Below, piece after piece: positions 42,947 to 53,810 of a stretch of DNA of 64,000 bases. A model generated the notes under the pieces. It was not told where the DNA came from. It searched no databases and worked only from the letters and a program-made list of their open reading frames with translations. Every line of letters begins with the position of its first letter. Within the stretch, counting starts at the first letter, position 1. The stretch is taken from assembly GCA_031769625.1 (NCBI GenBank), contig JAUIMM010000701.1, forward strand, positions 434,001 through 498,000, read 5' to 3'. The position numbers and the translations under genes were made by a program. This DNA comes from Taudactylus pleione (taxonomy: Eukaryota; Chordata; Amphibia; Anura; Myobatrachidae).

Positions 42947-43722
42947 CAGGGGCAGATCTAGACTGTTCTTTTAGGGGGGGCGATTTAATGATTAATTCTG
43001 ACTTCTCTTTCCAGTACTGGTGCCTCCCCTTTTTGGTCCCAGCTCCTCCCCTTCATATGTATTTTTTTTATTGGCCACATTGATTATTACAATTCATATA
43101 TGTTTATGTATTGACTCCCTACTCCCCCTCTCCCTCTATCCGAGGGCTGCAGAAGCGATCCCCCGCTCTCCTTTGTGCAGGGGCAGAAACGGCCATGTCC
43201 CTGCTCCCCCCCTCCCTCTGTCCAAGGGCTGCAGAAGCCATCCCCCCTCCCCTATGTGCGGGGCAGAAGCAGCCATCACCCTGCTCCTTCTTCCCCAGCC
43301 ATCTCCCTGCTTCCCACCTCCCGCTGTCCAAGGACAGCAGAAACCATCCCCCCCACCTACCCCTCTGTGCGAGTGCATAAGCAGCGGGCTAGGACGGAGG
43401 TGTCTCCCTGCACAGTGTCCGTAGTGCACAGACAGCGCCACTGTGCAGTGTGCAGGGATGACAGTCTCCGGCCAATCCGGCAGCAGTAGGGTGCGAGGAG
43501 CCGGCTGTGATCTCTTCCTCCCCAGCTCCTGGGTGATAGCCTGTCACTAACACACACCCCTGACTGGGAGGCAGGAGCGCGCTTACACAGCTCCGATCAC
43601 AGCACAACCTTTATCATCTCTCTCCACTGAATGATGCAGAGGAGAGAGATGATAAAGGACGGACTGTGCTAGGGGGGGCGATCGCTCCAATCGCCCCCCC
43701 CCCCCCCCCGGATCCGCCACTG
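42947..43722. mobile_element. hAT-like non-autonomous element with exact 8-bp duplication
   Basis: It begins CAGGGGCAGATCTAG and ends GGATCCGCCACTG. GTTCTGGG stands on both sides (42939-42946 and 43723-43730). The interior is C-rich with TGCAGAAGC units and a poly-C tract near 43694-43709. No transposase. It is inserted in the + strand L1. Confidence 0.93.
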
Positions 43723-43730
43723 GTTCTGGG

Positions 43731-44542
43731 GCAACCCTTCCATTTCTCCTGGCCTTGATAACATACATTTTCAAGAGTGGAAGTCGAAGGGTATATCATC
43801 CTTAAGAAATGTATTTGACCCGGGTGGCTCTATGTTTTCCTTTCAAGAACTTAAAGATAAATTTAACATCCCTTATGCAAAGTTTTTTATGTACTTGCAA
43901 ATCCATCATTTTATAAGCGCTCTTCCCCCTCCTCTTGCCTCGACTGATACTGATGACTTGGCCTCTTTACTGACTTCCTCAGCCACCTTGATATATAGGA
44001 CTAGGTTACTCTCCTCCCTTTTGACCCGTGCTACCTCGACCTCCATATGGCCTTCGACCATGGCTAGTTGGCAGCATGTAATCCCAACTTTAGACTCGCA
44101 TGAACCACTTTTTATATATTATAACACTCTTTGATATTTCTCCTCTGCCTCTTTACAGGAGACGCATGTAAAAATTTTACATTGTATTTACATATCTCAA
44201 GCTCAAAGGAAACATATGGTTGAGGGTGAATCGGTTCAATGTCCTATTTGTCATTTATACTCAGCCACTATTTTTCACAATCTATGGGAATGTGCAAAAA
44301 TTTGCAAATTTTGGGTCAAACTCTTGTTATATTAATCATCTGTTTTCTCTTAGGCTGACAATGGACCCATTGGCCCTTTTGTGTGCCAACAGTGATTACT
44401 GGTCTTTAGGTATTCACAAACGAACCATTCTTCCTTTACTTACAACTATTGTCACGGTGGCTAAAAAAGTTATCATGACTAATTGGACTGTACATACACT
44501 TTTGAGCTCCGTTAAGCGTCTTCTACTCCAAATGTTATATTT
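43731..44542 (+). pseudogene. L1 ORF2 C-terminal region, older LINE
   Basis: Frames read SFQELKDKFNIPYAKFFMYL (compare FEQLQCEFNVPKQYFYRYL in the antisense L1), and later CPICHLYSATIFHNLWEC, the cysteine-containing C-terminal segment typical of L1 ORF2. Several stops and frame changes. It resumes at 51362 after the L1 insertion. Confidence 0.85.
44528..44542 (+). repeat. Target-site duplication of antisense L1, left copy
   Basis: CCAAATGTTATATTT; the identical 15 bases stand at 51347-51361. Confidence 0.93.
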
Positions 44543-44851
44543 ATTTTTTTTAATTCAATAGTTTTTATTTATTTTCAAGAAAAAACAAAAGAACATAGAA
44601 CAGAAAACAAAATAAGTACAATAATAAAGTACATCACATTAAACAGTCTCTGTGTGGTCTCTTATATAAAACATATCCAATAGCATAATATAAAACATAC
44701 AGGGCATATTACACCTCGGATTCACAATTATGGCATACATCTCGTCTATACATTACATACCTAAATTGAAGCACTTCTACAATCTCATGCGGGCATGTAA
44801 CACACTACACATATACATCCCTACGGCTGCATTACAATTATTACAAAGAAA

Positions 44852-45550
44852 CTAAGTACTATGCACATCTCTATCCCCATTGGTTATCCTCGCCTGATCA
44901 AATCTATTCTCTTCCTGTCTCTTCCCATATGGCGAATCCAGCCATCTACCCCAAACAAGATAAAATTTCTTCTCAGCCTTCCTGGTTAAATACACAAATT
45001 TCTCGTGTGCCAAGGTCTCATTTACCAGTGCTACCCATTGTCCTATCGTTGGACTCTCAGGGGCCAACCATGTTCTAGCTATGCAAACCTTTGCGAGCAT
45101 ACATAAATGAACAACATATTGTACAAAATGTTTATCTAATGTATCCTCGTCAATAACAGCTAGTGTACATACCATAGGTGTTAGCATATCCCTAGGCTCA
45201 CCAATGGATGTCAATATACCATTAACCTCTTCCCAAAAAGAGCTTATACTAGAGCATGACCATAGTAGGTGCCAAAAATTACCATTAGGGGAGTTACATT
45301 TTGGGCATTTTGAATCAGATCTACCACAGAATTTAAATAAGCGATCTGGCGTTAGATATATTCTATGTAGCAGGAACAGTTGAATTTGCTGAAACCGAAT
45401 TGTTGTAGTAGCTACTCTTGGACTACCCAGGGCTGATTTCCACACATCGTCTGGCAATAGTCCAAGGTCAGCCTCCCATTTTTGCCTAATGGATGGTAGA
45501 TCCATATCGTGATATTTTCGCATTAAAGCTGCATACATAACAGACACTAA
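44852..45550 (-). pseudogene. L1 ORF2 C-terminal part, separated by a MITE
   Basis: The frame continues the protein interrupted at 46079, starting ALVSVMYAALMRKYHD. It carries FQQIQLFLLHRIYLTPDRLF and CGRSDSKCPKCNSPNGNFWH followed by LLWSCSSISSFW, the CxxC...HxxxxC zinc-binding-like motif of L1 ORF2 C-termini. The stop is at 44852-44854. It is open over its whole length, so only the MITE breaks it from the rest. Confidence 0.92.
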
Positions 45551-46078
45551 GGCCCTCATTCAGAGCCGTACGCTCTGAGCAGAGCGCACGCTCTGAATGA
45601 GGGCCGCCCTCCATAATTATGGAGCATCCTCCTGGACGCTCGTATAGCTGTGGGTCACCACCCACAGCCTATACGAGCATGCAGTTTGATGGCCGCGATG
45701 GTCTTGACCATCGCGACCATCGCCACTGTGAGCCGGAGCCTGCGGTTGAGGTTTTCAACCACAAGGCCCGGAGTGATTTTGGCTCTATCAGAGCCAAAAT
45801 CACTCCCACTGACATCACTAGTGATGTCAGTGGGCCGGCTTCTGACGGTAGGCGTTCCCTTGGGAACGCCCCCGTCAGGGAGGCACGCCCCCGGCACGCC
45901 CACCAACATCGACAGCACGCCCCCTTTGATCAGACACAACGAGCGAAGGAAAGTCCTTCGCTCGTCGCGTCTGGCGCATGCGCACGACGGAGCTCCCTCC
46001 GTCGTGCGCATGCTCAGTGCAGACCATCGACCCACTTGCGAGGAAACAGCCGCTCGCGAGTGGGTCTGAATCAGGCCC
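45551..46078. mobile_element. Hairpin-chain MITE, copy 6, inserted in L1 ORF2
   Basis: The ends are GGCCCTCATTCAGAGC and GTCTGAATCAGGCCC, with TAA on both flanks (45548-45550 and 46079-46081). It is inverted relative to copy 2. The stem GTGATTTTGGCTC/GAGCCAAAATCAC lies at 45773-45803, and the GCGCACGACGGAG / CTCCGTCGTGCGC hairpin at about 45978-46012. Its insertion into an L1 with few lesions makes this the clearest evidence of late activity of the family. Confidence 0.92.
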
Positions 46079-46815
46079 TAAGTGCCTTGGTCCAGCACCC
46101 AGTAGTAAAATTTTTACAGGGGAATCCCGGATCATTGCGGGGGCATCCACAAATTGTGCATCTATAGCATGACGAAGCTGGAGATATCTGTAAAAATATT
46201 GTTTTGGAACATTAAACTCACATTGCAGCTGTTCAAACGTCTTAAACACCCCAGACGCATATAGTTGTCCAAGTGTGTTCACCCGCCATTTCCCCCATAC
46301 CCTGTCTACCTGCAGCGAGGCAAGCTCCTCAAGCCCCTTAGTATTGAGTAAGGGATATTCAGGATCCCATCCCTGGCCCTGGAAAATCTGTGTGACCTGC
46401 CTCCAAATCAAGATCGCCTGCCTAACTAATGGAGCTCTAACATCCCTTAGGTTGCCACTAAGTAGTATTTGGAGTGGAGAATGTCCCCGGGATTCCTGTC
46501 CCACCAGAAGAGTCGTTAATCCATCCTCCTCCAGACCCTGTACCCATATCCACAATTGCGCCAATTGCGTCGCATAATAATAAAACTTAAAATGGGGTAA
46601 CGCCAGACCCTCAGCATCCCATGACCTAGTAAGTGTATTCAATTGAATACGGGCTCTACGATTAACCCAAATCAAAGAGGATAACAATCCATCTGTTTGT
46701 CTGAACACACTCTGAGGGAGGTATATTGGGGAGTGTTGCAACGCATAAAGGAGTTTTGGTTGTAAAGCCATTTTTACAAGGTTTGCTCTGCCAGTGAGTG
46801 TTAATGGCAGTTTTC
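46079..46815 (-). pseudogene. L1 ORF2 thumb/connection region, frameshifted
   Basis: The frame from 46771 reads MALQPKLLYALQHSPIYLP, then GLALPHFKFYYYATQLAQLW, the L1 region after RT. It is joined to the RT frame only across a 23-bp tandem duplication (CAGTGAGTGTTAATGGCA at 46792-46809 and 46815-46832), which shifts the frame. It ends at the MITE. Confidence 0.9.
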
Positions 46816-46823
46816 AGTGAGTG

Positions 46824-48572
46824 TTAATGGCATGTAGCCACCCAGGATCTTAAATATTCTATTTGCGGCTTAATATTTAATGGCATATAACTATGCGGGT
46901 CGTTAGTTATCCATATACCTAGATATTTGAACGAGTCTACCCATCTTAATGGGAGGGATATAAGCGGAACACCAGGGCACACTCCTCTAATGGGAAGTAT
47001 ACATGACTTGTCCCAATTTATCGACAGACCCGAATACTTTCCAAAGGAGTTAATAATTGCAAGGGCATTAGGCATGGAAGTGTCGTATTCTGATATAAAA
47101 AGCAGGATATCGTCAGCATATAATGCTATTTTATCTGATCTGCTACCCATGGAAAATCCTTGAACAGCAGGACTAGCCCTAATCAAACAGGCCAAAGGCT
47201 CAATGGCCATGGCAAATAGAATGGGTGACAAGGGGCAGCCCTGCCTTGTACCCCTAGAGAGAGGGAAAGAGGATGAGACAAAACCATTGACCGATACCCT
47301 AGCCACAGGCGCCGAGTATAGCAATTTAACCCATTTAATGAAGCCAGAGCCTATCCCAAACCCCCTCATTGTCTCCCATAAGAAAGGCCACTCCACAGAG
47401 TCAAACGCCTTAGCGGCATCTAATGACACAATTATTTTAGAAGAGGGATCCTCGTGTGAGATCTGCAGTTGGGTAAAAAGGCGTCGAAGATTAAGCAAAG
47501 TTGATTTTTCTGGCATAAATCCAGTCTGATCTGGATGTATCAACTGGGCAATCACTTGATTTAACCTAATGGCCAGGACTTTAGCAAGGATTTTAATGTC
47601 TGTAGGGAGGAGAGAAATAGGCCGATATGATTCCGTCTGTTTAGGGTCTTTTCCCGGCTTTGGTAACACTATTATAAGGGCTTCTGACATGGATTGAGGG
47701 CGAGAATTACATCCATACAATTGATTAAATAGCTCGAGTAGGCGAGGCACATAAAACTGGTTATGTTTTTTATATAATTCCAAAGGAATCCCGTCTAACC
47801 TCGGGGCCTTGCCGTTTGGGAAGGATCTTATAGCTATGCCAATTTCCTCTGCAGTCAAAGGGGAATCCAGGAAAACTTTTGCCTCAGGGGACAGTTGAGG
47901 TAAAACTATATCTGTAAAATAATGTTGCATTTCCTCATTACTATATGACATGCACGAACTGTATAGCCGCTGATAGTACCTAACAAACTGCTGTGTAATA
48001 TCTGGTGTTTGATCATAAGTTATGCCCCCTGGACCCACAATCTCTACTACAGTTATAGAAGGACATTCTAATCTTGCTAAATTGGCCAAATAACTACCAG
48101 GTCTATCACCTGTTGCATATCTAGAATGTGAGTTGAATAAAAATTTATATCGAGCCTTATCTGTCAAACAATCGTTCCATGCCCTCTGTGCAGACAGACA
48201 TGCATCCTTGGATGATTCTTATCCATCAGCTAGGTAAGTGAGCTCCAATGATTGGCAGGAAGCCTCCAACTCCAATTCCTTTTTTTTGTAAAAAGACCTT
48301 AAATCAGCAACACGTTTAATCAAAGTCCCCCTAAGGAAAGACTTAAAAGTGTCCCATACAACCTGAACTGGGGCCGTACCACAATTAATTTCAAAATATT
48401 CCTTCCACATTTCTTCCAAATCAGAGCCCGCCCCCATACGGGTCAACCAAAATGAATTAAGTTTCCAAAATGATTGGCCCCTTTGACATCCCAGATCCAG
48501 GCTAAGTGTCAATGGAGAATGGTCCGAGATTCCCCTGGTCTCATAGCGTACAGATTTAATTCTAGGCAGCAT
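46824..48572 (-). pseudogene. L1 ORF2 reverse transcriptase domain
   Basis: The segment from 48572 (MLPRIKSVRYETRGISDHSP, the end of the endonuclease with its SDH box) meets one TAA at about 48219. It then runs open to 46824. RT motifs are intact: PKPGKDPKQTESYRPISLLP, IVSLDAAKAFDSVEWPFLW, GTRQGCPLSPILFAMAIEPL and IALYADDILLFIS with the catalytic YADD. The conserved SINWDKS follows. Known role: target-primed reverse transcription. One stop and flanking frameshifts disable it. Confidence 0.94.
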
Positions 48573-49207
48573 ATCTCGCGTGAGGAGCGCCAGGTCAATC
48601 CGGGAGAACGTGAGATGAGAGTGCGAAAAACAGGAAAACTGTTTTACGGTAGGGTATTTCGTCCTTCACGCATCGACCCAGCCCAGCCACATATGACGAA
48701 AATCTGTTGCCTTGTATTTAAGGACTTTTCTGAGTCGTATCCCCTTCTATCCAAAGCCTGGTCCAAAACATTATTGAAGTCCCCAACACATATTGTAGAT
48801 GTTCCCGGGGACAAGGCCATAAACTCAGCTACTTTTTTTAAAACTGCCGAAGAGTAAGGAGGCGGTATGTATAATGCCAACAATAATAGTAATAGATTAT
48901 TTATCCTACATTTCAAAAAAATATAACGACCCCCTGGGTCAGTCTGCACCATCTCTAATACAAAAGGGACCGATTTGCGGACAAGAATGGAGACCCCCCT
49001 GGAGGCAGAAGTGTGTGATGCATGATAAGCCCAACCCACCCATGGTTTTTTAAGGGACAACAGTTTCCCGCCTACCAGGTGCGTCTCCATAAGACAGACT
49101 ATGTCTGCTCCATATTGTTTAAGCTGTCGTAACACTAGGGAACCTTTTATTTTATCATTAAGACCCCGTACGTTCCAAGTGAGAACATTAATATTAGCTT
49201 GCGTCAT
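48573..49207 (-). pseudogene. L1 ORF2 apurinic-type endonuclease domain
   Basis: From ATG 49207 it reads MTQANINVLTWNVRGLND, the N-terminus with the asparagine of the active site. It continues through DIVCLMETHL (catalytic glutamate), FLKCRINNLLLLLLALYIPP and ICVGDFNNVLD (catalytic aspartate/asparagine). The frame then shifts at about 48660 before the SDH box. This domain nicks the target DNA. Confidence 0.92.
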
Positions 49208-49929
49208 AGCGTTCCAGCCAAGATATCATCTCCTCCCAAAATATACATCCAAAGGGCAGCACTGTATAAACCTACAATATGAGCACACCCTGCGCTATCT
49301 AGACATTGTAATCTAAACATATAATATTGCAATAGATAATAATTTGAGACCACACAAAGTTTAAAAAAGACATAAAAAAAGGTAATAAAATAATAAAACT
49401 ACAACCCTTACCCCTTCCGTCCCCCCTCCCTGTATACCCAACCCCAACTGCGGCATACCTATTCCCATACCCCTCCCTCACAGATAACCAACAGAAAAAT
49501 AAGCTCACCAGGTGAACATATAACAATTTATCCCGTGCAAAGGATGAGGCAAAGTATATAATGACCTCTAAACACAGGAAACCCACCAGTGTTGCACATC
49601 CCGGGAATAGAGAAATAAGAACAGAATACTGTCCTGACCCAAAAATAGAATACTAATAGGTTAGGAAGCATCAAAAACTGTACAAATATTTTGAGAAAAA
49701 ATAGTTGTGATGCCAATCCGCACCATCCCGCAGCCACTAAGATGACCATATACTTAATCACAGAAATAAAATATGGCAATATATTGACAAAATGTACAGA
49801 ACATCTGAAATAACATTTCTAGATCAAGATTCGTAAGACCTAAAAAAAGAAAGGAGAACATTTGACCATGTTGATAGTCGCATATTTAGCATAGTTACGT
49901 GTTACGCAAATCAGGATCACCAAACTTGA
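49208..49929 (-). other. L1 inter-ORF spacer
   Basis: AT-rich region between ORF1 and ORF2. No convincing coding frame. It is longer than the inter-ORF gap of mammalian L1. Confidence 0.6.
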
Positions 49930-50807
49930 TCAGTCATTAACTAGCGGCCTCCTGGCCGGGGCACGACGATCCAGCCACACAGCAGCCTCCCTCGGGGTGA
50001 AAAAGAACTTTGTTTCACCATCCGCTACCACACGTAATTTAGCTGGGAAAAGCATGGCGTATGGGAGGTTGAGATCCCGCAGGCGACGCTTGACTGGGAG
50101 AAACTGTGCCCTCTCCTTTTGAACTTCAACAGAAAAATCAGGGAACACCGAAATCCGGGAGCCATTGCGTTCCATTGGACCTTTAGTGCGAGCCAGCCTT
50201 ATCACAGCATCACGATCCTGATAGTGAAGGAATCTGGCAATAAAAGTGCACGGATTGGCTCCAGGAGGCAACGCTCTGGTCGGTACACGGTGAGCCCGTT
50301 CTACTGCAAAGTGAAGTAAAGGCCTCCTGGCCATATGTTTCCAGCAGCCATTTTTCCAGAAATTCCTCCGTTCGAGCCCTCCTCTTTTTCCGGTAGCCCC
50401 ACAAATCTGACGTTGTTATGCCGAAGGCGCCCCTCCATATCCGACAGCTTCTTATGCAGCGTAGCCATCTGAGAATCCAAAGCAGCCACTTTCTCTTTTA
50501 ACGGAGATACTGTATCCTCAAGTGTAGAAGTACGTGTTTCCACCTCTCCCACTCTCTCCCGGACTCGTTGCAGATCATGATGGATTATAGATAGGTCAGA
50601 CTGCACTTTGCCAATCTTGTCAGTGAGCCTTTTCTCAATGGCCGTGATTGCATTTAGCACACTCTGCAAGGTAGCTACAGTATCGGCAAGAGGAGACGCA
50701 GGAGGAGAACAGACATCCCGTTCATCTCGGGGCGGGGGCTGCGGCGTTGATGAGCGAGAATAACGCTCCAGCTTCGCTGCTGCAGCAGCATGATGAGTTT
50801 TCCCCAT
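49930..50807 (-). pseudogene. L1 ORF1 RNA-binding protein, two frameshifts
   Basis: The likely start is ATG 50807 (MGKTHHAAAAAKLERYSRS). A proline-rich head is followed by a coiled coil (VLNAITAIEKRLTDKIGKVQ to SQMATLHKKLSDMEG) and RHNNVRFVGLPEKEEGSN, the start of the RRM-like domain. The frame then shifts at about 50375 to EEFLEKWLLETYGQEAFTSL and again at about 50310 to VERAHRVPTRALPPGANPC, with a C-terminal domain up to 49930. L1 ORF1 forms trimers that coat the RNA. The order of domains is as expected; only the frameshifts break it. Confidence 0.92.
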
Positions 50808-51346
50808 AGTAAATAGGTGAGGCAGTATAGTAGTGTAAAATAGATAAATATCAATATCAGCAGCACCAAGCACTATATATCTGTATTAGGAGAAGCCACA
50901 GAATCATGCACAGCCCAGCAAACAAAATGGCGACCAGCAGCACTTCCAGCCCTCAGGAGAGAAAGGCGCCCATGCTGGAGATCAAGACAGCAGGCAGGGG
51001 CACCCAGTAGCAGGTAAGGCAGGGTGTCAAAGCCAGCCAGTAGGGAGAGTCCAGCGAGGCTGTATGTAGCAGCGAGTATAGCAGCACCGCACAGAGACAC
51101 GGAGCCCGCCGGCGTCCCACGTGACCCGCCGCGGCTGTTAGACCCGCCGGGAAGTCTGCCTCTAAGTAGGCTCCAAAGGCTGCGGATTGCACCCAAACCC
51201 AGCGCAGCAGGTGCTCCAAGACCTCCGACGACTGCCCAGTGCACTCTATCCCCGGGGCGCTGGAAACAGAAGGTGGTGCAGGATAATTTTACTGGAGAGC
51301 TCACACCTGTGTGTGCTACTCCATAGACGCCGTGGCCACGCCCCTC
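50808..51346 (-). promoter_or_regulatory. L1 5' leader, putative internal promoter
   Basis: A GC-rich stretch of about 540 bp upstream of ORF1, running to the target duplication. CpG is frequent (51090-51260). L1-type elements carry an internal promoter here. The position is the only evidence for a promoter. Confidence 0.5.
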
Positions 51347-51361
51347 CCAAATGTTATATTT
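51347..51361 (+). repeat. Target-site duplication of antisense L1, right copy
   Basis: CCAAATGTTATATTT, identical to 44528-44542. Confidence 0.93.
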
Positions 51362-51944
51362 TAATAGGCGCTCCACCATACCTGCTATTGAAGGTGGTGT
51401 ACTCAAATTTTACAAGAAATGGAGTTTCTTTATAGACAGACAAGATTCCCAACAGCAGGCCTATATATTTAAGCTGTTTGAATCAACCACCTGGTATCTT
51501 TATAGATTAATCGATTTACACTCTTGGCTAACTGCATATCCACCTCTACATACAAATATTTCTACATATTTTTGTCTACTTTATAGCAGACTTTTGGGTG
51601 TATCTGTGGGTCCCGTCCCTTATTTTTCCTTTTCACCCCCCTATTTTTCCTTTCTCTTTTCTTTCTTTTTTTACATTAAGCTATTATGTGCCGCTTAATT
51701 TATGTTTAATATATGGGGTTTTTTTTGTGATGGTGTATTTCTCCCTATTATTGAGGACGATTGTGCAAGTCCTCTTTTCTTTCTACATACATTGTGTTGT
51801 TCAATATTTGGGGCTTGAGCACCCTTGAGAATGCTCATACATGTATTCTGTGCTTGAGTTATTTTTTTATTTTCTTGTTTGTTTTTTGTATTATCTTGTT
51901 TCATCAATAACAATAAAATGTTGTTTTTTTTTTGTTTTTTTTTT
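51362..51944 (+). pseudogene. 3' end of the older + strand L1
   Basis: The frame NRRSTIPAIEGGVLKFYKKW continues the ORF2 C-terminus from 44542 and ends near 51475. A 3' untranslated region follows and ends in AATAAAATG and a T-rich tail. Confidence 0.75.
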
Positions 51945-53810
51945 AAAGTGGTGAATGATGCAACAAAAATTAATGTCCTTCCTAAATTTCTGTTACTATT
52001 TCAGACCCTTCCTGTTGCGATCCCTTCCCAGGTTCTCACTTCTCTTCAATCTTTTTCTAGTAAATGTATTTGTAATAATAGGCACCCTCATCTATGCAGG
52101 GAGGTCCTCTTCAAGAGAGCTACAGTTGGAGGTCTTGGCCTCCCGTCGATCTCCAAATATTACCAGGCCTCCAGGTTTAGTCAGTTGGTAGTTTAGCACT
52201 CTAAAAAAGGTACTAAGAGATGGGTCAACTTCGAAAGTGATCTTGGTGAGGTGGCCTCTGTATCTGACCTTTCTTGGCTTCTTCATATACACAGACCGCC
52301 CTCCGCCCCAGGGGTCCTTCCGTAGCTCTTACCCTCTCTGTTGGGACTCGCTCACTGCCAAGTTTGCTCTCTTTACCTATCCTTCCCCTCAAACATCATT
52401 ATGGTCCCACCCCTCCTTCCCCCCTGGTAAATCATCCTATATGGCTTCTCTTTGGTCTGCAGCTGGCATTACTTGCTTTCGACACATCCATGGCAGATTT
52501 GCTCCACAATCCTTTCCAGAAATTCAGGAGAGACATCTTCTTCCACATTCCTGCTTTTACCAGTACCTTCAAATTATAAATTGTGTTAATTCTTCCCTTA
52601 CCACCCCCAACTCTCTTTGCAACCCCATGGCAAAGGAGTGCCTTTGTATATATTGACCCACGGATAGAGTCATTATCTCCCAGTTATATCATTCCATTTT
52701 AACTCTGGACCACCCGGCTTTGGCCGCCCATTAAATCTCTTGGGAAACAGACTTCCCTGGGGGAATACTCCTTGGAGGCAATTCGTCTAAACATTTAGGA
52801 ATACTCTATTAGTGTCTCCATTAAGGAGAACTCCTATAAAGTATACTCCCGTTTGTACCTTGTTCTGGAACGCCTACACCGAATGTACCCTAAAACTTCT
52901 AACTTATGCTGGCACTAATGTGGTCAAGTGGGCTCCTTTTTCCACATTTGGTGGACTTGCCCATATATCGGGCCTTTTTGGATGACGTTTCAATCACTCA
53001 TAGCCTCAGTAACCCCTGTTAGCCCTACTCTCACCCTGGCTTCACTGCTTCTATGTGCCACAGTCTGACAGTTACCTAAACACGTTATCAAACTGATCCT
53101 GCATATATTTTGTGAGGCTTAATAGCAAATTGCTCAGGTCTGGAAACAACCCTCACCCACGTCCCCCCAAGATCTCCTTAACAGAATTTGTTTTGTAGCT
53201 AAAATAGACTATATATCTAGTCTCCAAAACAACACAGTGGATAAGTTTCATGCAGTTTGGTCTCCTTGATATAGGGCCTATAATGTGACCCTTCCTGATA
53301 TTATAACCTTTGTTCTCACCATCTTCACTACATGTCCTCACTGCTGATCTCTCCCTCTCCCTCCCTTTTTTCTATTCTCTCTATCCTTCTTTTCTTCCTT
53401 CCCCCTCCTGCTCCCTTTAGCTCTGCCCAATTTTTCCCTGTTTTAACATCTCTTATTTCGCTCTTTCCAGCCCTTTCGGAGCGCAGGGCGCATATATGTA
53501 ATACCCGTTTTTCCTCTTCATCTGAACTCTCAATTGCAATCCTCCTCAAAATCAACATTGCACGTATATGGGAGTTTCACTCTCCTATACCCCCCGGCTT
53601 CTCTCCCTTGTTTTATGTTTATCCTTCTACCGGGCCCTCACCATACTGTTTCTCTATACAGTTATTTGATGATCTTAATGATTGTCCCTTCTGCCATTTA
53701 TGACCTTTGCTATTATGTTAGTAGGAATTTGCCTACATCCCAAATTGTACTGACTACTCTTGTCTTAATCTCACCTTGTTATCCTTAATAGATTTTTTGC
53801 TCCAAATAAT
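51945..53810 (+). pseudogene. Second 5'-truncated L1-type LINE fragment on +
   Basis: Protein similarity begins NVLPKFLLLFQTLPVAIP, the L1 ORF2 segment after RT, and continues with LFKRATVGGLGLPSISKYYQ. A decayed cysteine segment near 52900-52975 (GTNVVKWAPFSTFGGLAHI) follows. Stops are frequent. It is a different subfamily from the flanking L1. The 3' pyrimidine-rich part (53340-53470) is untranslated. Confidence 0.8.

Larger units (their letters stand above)
44543..51346 (-). mobile_element. Nearly full-length antisense L1-type LINE
   Basis: From 51346 leftwards it has a GC-rich 5' leader (about 540 bp), ORF1, a spacer, ORF2 with endonuclease, reverse transcriptase and cysteine-containing C-terminus, a 3' region and an A-rich tail (read as T-run at 44544-44551 on +). 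The 15-bp duplication marks both ends. The length is 6.8 kb, or about 6.3 kb without the nested MITE. Relatively few lesions suggest it is the youngest LINE here. Confidence 0.95.
41070..51944 (+). mobile_element. 5'-truncated L1-type LINE on +, filled with later insertions
   Basis: Coding similarity starts within ORF2 upstream of the RT and ends in a 3' region with a T-rich tail at 51915-51944. The insert is bounded by a 14-bp duplication. Removing the nested elements (42559-42757, 42947-43722 and 44543-51346) leaves about 3.1 kb. Protein similarity runs through the L1 insertion point, because MLYF frames continue at 51362. Confidence 0.85.

Noticed and set aside
43020..43489. Proline-rich frames of about 90-134 codons
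   Set aside because: They lie inside the C-rich interior of a hAT element and occur in all three + frames, as low-complexity sequence does.
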